A DNA stretch of 31,470 nucleotides from a virus: positions 1-31,470 of IMG/VR virus record IMGVR_UViG_3300036884_000521; one strand, given 5' to 3'. The position numbers and the translations under genes were made by a program. Shown piece by piece: positions 7,689 to 14,877 of this stretch; within the stretch, counting starts at the first letter, position 1, and the number at the start of each line of letters is the position of its first letter. The notes under the pieces were generated by a model. That model was not told the DNA's origin. It searched no databases and saw only the letters and a list, made by a program, of their open reading frames with translations.

Positions 7689-8369
7689 ATGGCAAAACCA
7701 GATTTAAATAAACTTAGAACCGAGATCGATAATCGCAAAAGAGAAAGAAACATATCATCATCACCATTAGGTGAAAGTACAGGTGCTAATATTGCACCAA
7801 GGGATGCTTTTTTATATGAATTGATTAGGTCACATGATACTGGCGTTGAAACACCAGCAACCGATTTAATCAAGTTAGTTGAAAATCAAGTTGCAATTAA
7901 AAATAAAGAAACGGTACGACATAACATTAATGAAACTGCTGTTGTTGACAGAGTACCAGCACGTCTTCCTATTCAAAACAATAAAGCTACTGAGATGTCA
8001 CCTGAAAGAGACGAGCAGTTATTCACTGATCTTCAAAATAAAAGCAAACAAACATTAGCCGACTCAATTGCACCTTATGTTGGTGGTCAGAAAAAAAATC
8101 TTAATCCAACTGCTGGTGCAGCAGTATCACCAATGAATTTAAATGAAGGTTATTTGGTTGAAAACGTAAAAAAGATTGTTGATAACTACTTGATTGATAA
8201 TTTCGGTCCCGTTATCGAAGAAGCAATTAAAGGTACAATTATTGAAATGTATGCTGCAGAAAGAATCAAAGAAGTACTTACCGAGAACAAAGAAATGATC
8301 AGAGCAGTTATAATTGAAGTTATTAAAGAAATTTCAGACAAAAATAAAGCAAAGAAAGCGCAACTGTAA
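7689..8369 (+). CDS. Hypothetical helical protein, 226 aa
   Basis: Family not recognised. Residues 1-25 are a charged helix, followed by a Ser/Gly-rich turn with SPLGESTGA (an L-G-E-S site). A middle part (about 50-145) is polar, and the C-terminal 80 residues are strongly helical and amphipathic, starting with NLNEGYLVENVKKIV (an L-N-E-G site) and ending in a Lys-rich tail. Proteins with this make-up are common among phage scaffold, core and internal head proteins, and the two L-x-E-(S/G) sites would fit processing by a T4-type prohead protease; this is inference. It has its own promoter-like motif, and its stop codon lies in the loop of a strong terminator, so it is probably a single-gene unit. 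Confidence 0.75.
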   Translation: MAKPDLNKLRTEIDNRKRERNISSSPLGESTGANIAPRDAFLYELIRSHDTGVETPATDLIKLVENQVAIKNKETVRHNINETAVVDRVPARLPIQNNKATEMSPERDEQLFTDLQNKSKQTLADSIAPYVGGQKKNLNPTAGAAVSPMNLNEGYLVENVKKIVDNYLIDNFGPVIEEAIKGTIIEMYAAERIKEVLTENKEMIRAVIIEVIKEISDKNKAKKAQL

Positions 8370-8386
8370 TTGCGCTTTCTTTTTAT
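8351..8386 (+). terminator. Rho-independent terminator overlapping a stop codon
   Basis: A perfect 13-bp stem (AAAGAAAGCGCAA, 8351-8363, with TTGCGCTTTCTTT, 8370-8382) and a 6-base loop, continuing into a T-rich tail. The upstream arm is coding sequence, and the TAA stop (8367-8369) sits in the loop. Confidence 0.85.
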
Positions 8387-8396
8387 AATCAAGTTT

Positions 8397-8404
8397 GTAT
8401 TTAT
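8397..8404 (+). promoter_or_regulatory. GTATTTAT motif, candidate phage late promoter (copy 4)
   Basis: Follows the terminator at 8351-8386 and precedes the start at 8426 by 21 bases. Terminator followed by motif followed by gene is the order expected for a promoter. Confidence 0.65.
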
Positions 8405-8425
8405 TAATAACTTAATATTCTTAAC

Positions 8426-11400
8426 ATGACTTACGATAACTTCTTAAAATTATTGGATGAATTTGAAGAAATACAATCATTTGCAAAGAAAATCGAATTT
8501 GCTAATCGATATTTTCAAAGAATAGGTAGTGGGTCAGGTAGAATTGTTTATGATATTGACGGCACTAAAGTTTTTAAATTAGCAAAGAATGCTAAAGGTG
8601 TTGCTCAAAATGAAGCTGAAATAAACATTGGTTCATATCATGACACCCACAATATAGTTACGAAAGTTTTAGAAAGTAATAATAATGGTAGTTGGATTAT
8701 TTCCGAAAAAGCAAAAAAAGTCAACGAAAGTAGAATTAAACAATTAACTGGCATTCCAAGTTTAAATGAATTATTTTATTTTCTTAGAAATCACGAAAAT
8801 AACATTAAAGGTGGTCATAATATTTTTGGTCTGGATACAGATGTTGAAGAATCATTAAATAATAATGAATTCGTTATTGAATTGCAAGACATAATGTCAA
8901 ATTATTCAATATCTGCTGGCGACTTAGGTAGACCAAGCACATATGGTGAAGTTCTTCGTGATGGTCAGCCAACAATTGTTTTAACTGATTATGGATTAAC
9001 AGGTGAAGTATATGATACTCATTATAATCCAAGTAGAAAGAAAAATGATCGTTATGGTTTCAAAATGTATGAATTATATAATAATAATGATGGCAACGAT
9101 GATATACTTGGAGATATGCCACCACAAGATGCAATAGATACACGTAGAGGCATGTGGGCGCAAATACCTTACAGCGTAGGCGATGGTAGTGGTGTAATAA
9201 ATGAAGGTTTTATATCATTTATACTTGACAGAGATAAGTATCCGACAAGAGTGTTGCCGAGCGCACCATATATAGTCGATGAATTTCATAATTGTGTAAA
9301 TAATATTGACGAAACTTTGAATCATGTTAAAAATAAAAAGAAATTTTATGAAAATTTATTGAAACTTCAAGAATATCTTATTGAACAAAAATTTTATGAC
9401 AGAGAACCTTTAGGTGAAATTGTATATTTAAAAGAAGATGGTAGTGCTTTATACTCTACTGATAATGCAATGGGACAAGATAATTTTCCTGTACATAATA
9501 ACATTGATACTTCACCTTTAATTAGAAATGATCTTGATGCAAATAGAGATAAGAATAATGAAGATTTAGAATATCATAATGTGGTGGGAGATGCTACGAA
9601 AGATCAATACATGTTGGATGAAAGACAATTATCTTCAATGGCTGGCAGCAGTACTGTAGAAGTAAAACAGAAATGCAGATTAGCGGGTAACGGTAACACT
9701 TCAACTGCATGCAATCAAGGAGACATTAGAAACTTGAATATCAAACCTCTTAAAGAAGAAATTTCAGCAAAGGAAGCATATACTGATGAAGGTGCATTGA
9801 AAACAGTTTTAAACGGAAAAAGAAAGATTGGTTTTGTTCATATAAATAAACCAATTGCTCAAAAATTAGAAAAACTTAAAATTGGTGTTATTCCAGTAAG
9901 AATGACATCGCAAAATACCATGACAGCAATAATATATCGTGATAAAGTAAAAGCATATTTATTGTATGAAATTGCTAAAAAGCATGGTGGATATTTAAAT
10001 GATAGAACTCCTGAAGAAGCACGTGAAATAGGACGATTGTTAGAATATAAAGAAGAGGATATTAACGAGTTTATTCATAAAAATTATGGTGTAATACCAG
10101 ATAAATCACCAGACGATTTTAATGATCTGGCTGAAAATGCTTCATTGGATTTTTGGGATTTGAATGAAGGAAATTTTCCAGCATTTGAAAAAGATATCCA
10201 GCAAGACCTTACAACCCATCAATTGGATAAAAAATATATAAGAAGTTATCAGGACGGAGAACACACATATAATGTATATGCTGTTAATGGTGATCAAGTT
10301 CGTGATAGTGGTTTTATTGAATGGGTAGATGGTGGTAATCATTGGGTTGATGCTGATTTACCGAAAAAAGAACAAAAATATGCAAAACATATTGGAGAAA
10401 ATGATTATTGGATTGATGATGTGTTTATGGTCAAACCAGCAGATTTTGAAGCAATATTATTACATGAGAGAACAGAAAGTTTTATTATAAGACATTATGG
10501 TTACGAATACGATGATGCTCATGAAATTGCAAATAAAGTTGAATTAATGTTCAGAAAAAAAATACCTGAAGGTGCAAATCGTGCTCTTGCTGAGAAAATT
10601 TATGATATATTTGTAGCTAATTTCAAACCAGAAAAAAGTAAACAGAAACATAAACCAGTAAATGAAAGCATTGCAGATGTGGCAGCAGAAAAACAATTTG
10701 GCATTCAGCATCCAGATACCGATTTTGAAACTCAATTCAGTAAAGAACAAAATATTGAAAATAAAGAAGAAATAATATATATAACATCTAATGATAGATC
10801 ATATAGTAATGTAGCAATGATAAAAAATCCAAAATCATGGCGTAATATTGGTAATAGTGTCAGAGGAGTTATAGATTCTACAGGAAATTTATATATTGAA
10901 TTAGTATCAAAACTAATACATGAAGATATTATTAATGAATTAAGTAGATTAAATCTTATTAAATACCAATCAGATTGGGATAAAAAACTCCCTGAAAGTT
11001 TTATTACTGTACAACGACATAGAAAAACAAATAATATTTTTCTTGGAGAATCTACTTCAACGATGTATCCAGATGAATTTAGACCTAAAACAAATTATTG
11101 GCAAGAAATTCCAAGTAATAATTTTGCAAAACCAGTTATTCAGAAATTTTTAGATAAAGCAAAACAAAAAAATCCATATATTAATTTTATTAATGAAACT
11201 ATTTATGAATATTATAAAAAAAATAAAGAAGAAGATATTTTTGAAAATGAAATATTAAATGAAGGACAGATAATGGCATTAAATTATCTTCCGTTTAAAG
11301 AAGATGTTGAAGAAGCTGGTGGTAAAATATATTCAGTTGGTGGTGCTGTCAGGGATGAAATTCTCGGTAAAGAATCCAAAGACTTAGATATTCTTATTAC

Positions 11401-12454
11401 TGGTGTGCCATTTGAAAAACTTGAAGAAATACTTAGTAAATATGGTGCTGTCAATGCAGTTGGCAAATCATTTGGTATATTAAAATTCAAACCAAAAGGC
11501 GCAACAGAAGATATTGATATTGCAATTCCACGTACCGAAACACCAACAGGTGAAGGTGGTCATCAGGGATTTGATGTTAAATCAAATCATGCTTTGCCAA
11601 TTGAAAAAGACCTTGAAAGACGTGATTTTACCATCAATGCAATTGCAAAAGATGCTGAAGGTAATATTGTTGACCCATTTGGTGGTCAAGAAGATTTAAA
11701 AAATAAAGTTATTAAGGTTGTTAACCCACAGGCATTTAGTGATGACCCACTCAGAATGTTGCGTGCTGTACAGTTTGCAAGTCGTTTTGGTTTTACTATT
11801 GACCCAGACACAATGAAAATGATTCAGGAAAATGCTGGTCGTGTAAAAGAAATTGCACCTGAGAGAATTTTGACAGAATTCGAGAAAATTGTCAGAAAAT
11901 GCAACATTTTGACAGGTGCAATACTACTTAATGAAACTGGTTTGCTTAAAGAAATATTTGGCAGAGGATTAAATTACGATTTTAGAAATACGAGAGAACC
12001 CTTTGATAAAGTTAGAACAATGGGAGAATTTGTTTATCTATTAAGTAAAAATCTTGTTAATAACCCTGCAGAGTTCTATAAAAATAATCTTAAAGGTGAC
12101 GAGAATTCATATAAAGAGATAAAGGCACTTCAATTAGCATATGAAAGTGGAGAGGCTACCAATTTAATCGAAGCAAGATCAATTGCACATAATATGTACG
12201 TGACATCTCCAACATCATTACAAAGTCAGATATTGCCAAATGTAATTAAAACTGCTGCACAAGAATTATTTGAAGGTAAGTATCCCAAAACTGTTAATGA
12301 ACTGGCAGTAAATGGTAATGATTTAATGGAACTTGGTTTACAAGGTAAAGCAGTTGGTGATATGCAAAAATCATTATTATTGAAGATTTATTCAAATAAA
12401 GTTATGAATAATAAAGAAGATTTACTATCTTTGGCGGGTCAAAATGGAAAATAA
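8426..12454 (+). CDS. Giant fusion: kinase-like domain, HExxE middle region, CCA-adding enzyme (1342 aa)
   Basis: Three recognisable regions. (1) Residues 30-200 are protein-kinase-like: a glycine-rich loop IGSGSGRIVYDIDG (34-38), a Lys in VFKLAK (K51), a Glu in a following helix (E63), and TDYGLT (D188) in the DFG position; a canonical HRD loop is not evident, so activity is open. (2) The middle holds LLHERTESF (H680, E681, E684) with AHEIA about 20 residues later (H699), a zincin-like pattern of unknown function. (3) Residues about 950-1342 are a complete class II CCA-adding enzyme/poly(A) polymerase: GGAVRD (972-977), DLDIL with D986 and D988, RRDFTINAIA (1065-1074), DPFGGQEDL, a LRAVQFASRFGF helix and the C-terminal NGNDLMELGLQGKAVG element. 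It would rebuild or extend tRNA 3' ends. L/I-N-E-G sites occur at E260, E581 and E946, the last four residues before an internal Met (ATG at 11273). Confidence 0.85.
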   Translation: MTYDNFLKLLDEFEEIQSFAKKIEFANRYFQRIGSGSGRIVYDIDGTKVFKLAKNAKGVAQNEAEINIGSYHDTHNIVTKVLESNNNGSWIISEKAKKVNESRIKQLTGIPSLNELFYFLRNHENNIKGGHNIFGLDTDVEESLNNNEFVIELQDIMSNYSISAGDLGRPSTYGEVLRDGQPTIVLTDYGLTGEVYDTHYNPSRKKNDRYGFKMYELYNNNDGNDDILGDMPPQDAIDTRRGMWAQIPYSVGDGSGVINEGFISFILDRDKYPTRVLPSAPYIVDEFHNCVNNIDETLNHVKNKKKFYENLLKLQEYLIEQKFYDREPLGEIVYLKEDGSALYSTDNAMGQDNFPVHNNIDTSPLIRNDLDANRDKNNEDLEYHNVVGDATKDQYMLDERQLSSMAGSSTVEVKQKCRLAGNGNTSTACNQGDIRNLNIKPLKEEISAKEAYTDEGALKTVLNGKRKIGFVHINKPIAQKLEKLKIGVIPVRMTSQNTMTAIIYRDKVKAYLLYEIAKKHGGYLNDRTPEEAREIGRLLEYKEEDINEFIHKNYGVIPDKSPDDFNDLAENASLDFWDLNEGNFPAFEKDIQQDLTTHQLDKKYIRSYQDGEHTYNVYAVNGDQVRDSGFIEWVDGGNHWVDADLPKKEQKYAKHIGENDYWIDDVFMVKPADFEAILLHERTESFIIRHYGYEYDDAHEIANKVELMFRKKIPEGANRALAEKIYDIFVANFKPEKSKQKHKPVNESIADVAAEKQFGIQHPDTDFETQFSKEQNIENKEEIIYITSNDRSYSNVAMIKNPKSWRNIGNSVRGVIDSTGNLYIELVSKLIHEDIINELSRLNLIKYQSDWDKKLPESFITVQRHRKTNNIFLGESTSTMYPDEFRPKTNYWQEIPSNNFAKPVIQKFLDKAKQKNPYINFINETIYEYYKKNKEEDIFENEILNEGQIMALNYLPFKEDVEEAGGKIYSVGGAVRDEILGKESKDLDILITGVPFEKLEEILSKYGAVNAVGKSFGILKFKPKGATEDIDIAIPRTETPTGEGGHQGFDVKSNHALPIEKDLERRDFTINAIAKDAEGNIVDPFGGQEDLKNKVIKVVNPQAFSDDPLRMLRAVQFASRFGFTIDPDTMKMIQENAGRVKEIAPERILTEFEKIVRKCNILTGAILLNETGLLKEIFGRGLNYDFRNTREPFDKVRTMGEFVYLLSKNLVNNPAEFYKNNLKGDENSYKEIKALQLAYESGEATNLIEARSIAHNMYVTSPTSLQSQILPNVIKTAAQELFEGKYPKTVNELAVNGNDLMELGLQGKAVGDMQKSLLLKIYSNKVMNNKEDLLSLAGQNGK

Positions 12455-13385
12455 TAGAAAAGAAATATTGATTTGTAATGAATGTAATAAAGAATTTAAT
12501 TCATTAAAAGGATTGAAAAATCATAATAGATACGGATGTAGTACCAAATTACATTCAAATTATTTTAAATATTGCCCAATATGTAATGAAATAATACATT
12601 ATGAAAGTAAAACTAAATATGATTATGCAATTAAAAATGATTCAAAATGCCATAAATGTGGTAATATTGGTAGAGAAGTGTCTGAAAACACAAAAATTAA
12701 AACATCTAAAACATTAAAAGAAAAATATGATAATGGCACACTAATTCCAAACATGATAGGCGCACATTCAAATGAATCAAGAAAAAAACAATCTGCAAAG
12801 AGAAAGAATTGTAAGTTAACTGAATCGCATAAATTAAATATTTCGATTGGTTTAAATAAATCTGAAAATTTTAAAATATCCGTACATTCAAAAGAAAGAG
12901 GTAATAAAATTTCAAAAAAATTAACAAATAAAAAATTTTCAAAAGAACATATCATTAAACTTTCTGAATCACATGCAAATGTTGCGAACGAAAATAATCC
13001 GTTTTATAATAAAAGTCATACTAATGAAGCTAAGAATAAAATGAGAATTAGTGCCATTGAAAGAATTAGATTAAATAAGTTTGAAAATAATCAAATAGTG
13101 CCGTTTTATAACAAAAGAGGTTGTGAATATTTTAATAATCTAATGAAAATCAATAATTGTTTCATACAACACGCTGAAAATGGTGGTGAATTTTATATTA
13201 AGAAATTAGGATATTTTGTTGATGGATATGACGAAAAAAACAATATTGTTTATGAATGGGATGAAAAACGTCATTTTCAAAAAGGTAAATTAATTGAAAG
13301 GGATATTATTAGAGAAAATGAAATTACCAATTTACTAAAATGTGCTTTTATTAGAATTAAAGAAAGTGAGGTAAATAATGATTAA
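12444..13385 (+). CDS. Free-standing homing endonuclease, zinc fingers plus NUMOD3-type repeats
   Basis: The N terminus has a zinc-finger-like unit (C11-x2-C14, H27, C32) and a second CxxC pair set (C44, C47, C69, C72). The middle (about 100-205) is Lys/Ser/Asn-rich with repeats such as SNESRKKQSAKRK, TESHKLNISIGL, SKEHIIKLSES and TNEAKNKMRISA, the NUMOD3 DNA-binding pattern of phage homing endonucleases. The C-terminal part carries GYFVDGYDEKNNIVYEWDE followed by KRHFQKGKLIERDIIREN and CAFIRI, which reads as a PD-(D/E)XK/Vsr-like nuclease core. Such proteins cut at a specific site and spread their own gene by recombination repair. It overlaps the end of the CCA fusion by 11 bases and the next gene by 8, so it has slotted into the operon without disrupting either neighbour. 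Confidence 0.8.
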   Translation: MENNRKEILICNECNKEFNSLKGLKNHNRYGCSTKLHSNYFKYCPICNEIIHYESKTKYDYAIKNDSKCHKCGNIGREVSENTKIKTSKTLKEKYDNGTLIPNMIGAHSNESRKKQSAKRKNCKLTESHKLNISIGLNKSENFKISVHSKERGNKISKKLTNKKFSKEHIIKLSESHANVANENNPFYNKSHTNEAKNKMRISAIERIRLNKFENNQIVPFYNKRGCEYFNNLMKINNCFIQHAENGGEFYIKKLGYFVDGYDEKNNIVYEWDEKRHFQKGKLIERDIIRENEITNLLKCAFIRIKESEVNND

Positions 13386-13983
13386 GAAAATTATAGTTGA
13401 GGAAATTAAAAAATTTTTCTTAAATGAATTTGCTTATCCTGAAATGAGACCAGAAGAAAAGAATACTTGGGACATAAATGGAGAAAATGTTGACATTAAT
13501 TTCTTTGTACATAAATATGATGAATGGAATCATCAGGGTGGTGAAAATAGTGGTTATAAAGACCCTTCAGAAGCATCAGTGTTAGAATTTATAGAGAATA
13601 ACTATGAAGATTTTACACATGATGAAAAATTAAAAAAAGAGTTGCTTTGGGCATTGACAGATCGAGAAGTTTTAAATGAGAATGAATCTAAATATAATAA
13701 AGAAAAAGAAGCATTAATGAAATCAAAAAGTATTGATGCTGAAATGAAAGAAAAGATTCTAAAATATTTTACTGCTGGTTCAACATATAAAGAAGGTGGA
13801 CATGTACATGGTTTAAGCAAGCCAAAAGAATTAATGGACAAAACATCTAAAACAGAAGGTGTTAGTATGGGTGCAGATAAAGACGGATTCTTTGTATATA
13901 CACATCGTCAAAGGTCTAAGTCATATGAATCACCCGAAAAAATATCAATAAAAGACATTGAATTTACTGAAAGTACTGGCTAA
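13378..13983 (+). CDS. Hypothetical protein with a head-targeting-like leader, 201 aa
   Basis: Family not recognised. The first 17 residues form a basic amphipathic helix ending in KKFFLNE (E17), then FAYPEMRPEEK; this looks like a capsid-targeting leader cut after L-x-E as in T4 internal proteins. Residues 20-90 contain a small acidic domain (NTWDINGENVDINFFVHKYDEW). A helical linker (about 95-130) leads to a Gly/His-rich stretch (STYKEGGHVHGLSKP) and a C-terminal basic, strand-like end (KDGFFVYTHRQRSKSYESP, then IKDIEF). The last part looks like a nucleic-acid- or protein-binding tail. It is coupled to both neighbours (overlaps of 8 and 1 bases). Confidence 0.7.
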   Translation: MIKKIIVEEIKKFFLNEFAYPEMRPEEKNTWDINGENVDINFFVHKYDEWNHQGGENSGYKDPSEASVLEFIENNYEDFTHDEKLKKELLWALTDREVLNENESKYNKEKEALMKSKSIDAEMKEKILKYFTAGSTYKEGGHVHGLSKPKELMDKTSKTEGVSMGADKDGFFVYTHRQRSKSYESPEKISIKDIEFTESTG

Positions 13984-14639
13984 TGAAAAAAGAAAAATTA
14001 CTTAAAGAACAACAACGCAATAAATTACTCGAAGATTCGGGCATAAATCTTGTTCAAAATGCAAATTTATTGTCAATTGATATTCAACCAGAATATCAAA
14101 ATGCATTTAATTTTCAATTGAGTAATTATATACGATTTTTAAATAGAAATTTTGATACTATGAATTCTCTTACATTTTTATATAATGGTGAGAATACTGT
14201 TGGTGGCGTAAGTGAAGGAGAATATAAAATGTGGTTAATAGAAAATGGTATTAAAGAATCAATACTTGATTATGCCAGATTTTACGATAAAGGTTATGCA
14301 TTTTTCAGAAGCTGTATGGATGATGGTCATGATGAAAAAGAAATTGTTAACTTAGTAAAATATATGATTAAACATGACATTAACGATAGTAGAGACATTG
14401 ATGAAGAAATGTGGCAAGGTTTTATGACAGAATATGGATATGATTCAAGTGATGTTCGTGATTTTCTTGAACCAGCACAGGATTGCATTAATATACCAGA
14501 TTTAATGGATTACTTACAAAAATTTTCTGGAAAAATAGTTATATGTGGCGGTGGAATAAACCAATGCTTTAAAGAAGTAGAAATTGCTTTAAATGCATTG
14601 GAAAAAATTTATAATGTTTTAACAAAATTTACTTATTAA
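13983..14639 (+). CDS. Hypothetical protein, 218 aa (weak cysteine-hydrolase-like pattern)
   Basis: Not confidently recognised. An N-terminal helix (1-25) precedes a strand with LLSIDIQPEY (D33), then a region with TFLYNGENTV and DYARFYDKGYAFFRSCMD. Near the end there is IVICGGGINQCFKEVEIAL (C195). An Asp after a first hydrophobic strand, and a Cys opening a helix after a late strand, is the layout of isochorismatase-type cysteine hydrolases, but the catalytic Lys is not identifiable and the order of elements is only roughly right. I would treat it as unknown. The TAATG overlap with the previous gene shows coupling; no gene follows directly, and a promoter-like motif lies 40 bases downstream. 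Confidence 0.7.
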   Translation: MKKEKLLKEQQRNKLLEDSGINLVQNANLLSIDIQPEYQNAFNFQLSNYIRFLNRNFDTMNSLTFLYNGENTVGGVSEGEYKMWLIENGIKESILDYARFYDKGYAFFRSCMDDGHDEKEIVNLVKYMIKHDINDSRDIDEEMWQGFMTEYGYDSSDVRDFLEPAQDCINIPDLMDYLQKFSGKIVICGGGINQCFKEVEIALNALEKIYNVLTKFTY

Positions 14640-14679
14640 TTTTATTATTGTATAAGTGTGAGTTACTAAATCCTATAAA

Positions 14680-14687
14680 GTATTTAT
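14680..14687 (+). promoter_or_regulatory. GTATTTAT motif, candidate phage late promoter (copy 5)
   Basis: Lies in the 49-base gap after 14639 and ends only one base before the ATG at 14689. If it acts like a T4 late promoter, transcription would begin downstream of that ATG, which argues for the internal start at 14728. Confidence 0.55.
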
Positions 14688-14688
14688 T

Positions 14689-14877
14689 ATGAAAAGCAAA
14701 GACAAAACAAGAACAATTACATCAATGGATGTGGCTAAATTTTTAGGTGTTGAAAAAGAATATAAAGAAGCTCTTTTTGAGCAGGAATTGAAAGAAAATC
14801 ATGATATTATTATGAATGATGATATCGAAAAAAATAATACTATGAAAAAAGATAGTAATAATGAAAACATTAAATGA
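14689..14877 (+). CDS. Small protein with an MDVAxFxGVExEY motif, 62 aa (or 49 aa)
   Basis: A short charged protein whose recognisable part is TSMDVAKFLGVEKEYKEAL (about 13-31). Nearly the same sequence ends the ArdC-like protein encoded just downstream (TPMDVARFVGVEREYQ). The similarity includes a few residues before the Met, so the upstream codons seem to be or to have been coding. The rest is Asp/Glu/Asn/Lys-rich. The start is uncertain: ATG 14689 lies one base after the promoter-like motif, while ATG 14728 (MDVAKFLG) would leave a 40-base leader and a 49-residue product. It overlaps the next gene by 17 bases. It may be a partner or regulator of that protein, or carry a shared targeting tag. 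Confidence 0.6.
   Translation: MKSKDKTRTITSMDVAKFLGVEKEYKEALFEQELKENHDIIMNDDIEKNNTMKKDSNNENIK

Noticed and set aside
11273-12454. CCA-adding enzyme listed as a separate gene from the internal ATG
   Set aside because: The long frame is uninterrupted and no promoter motif or recognisable leader precedes 11273, so I kept it as a domain and only noted internal initiation or cleavage as a possibility.
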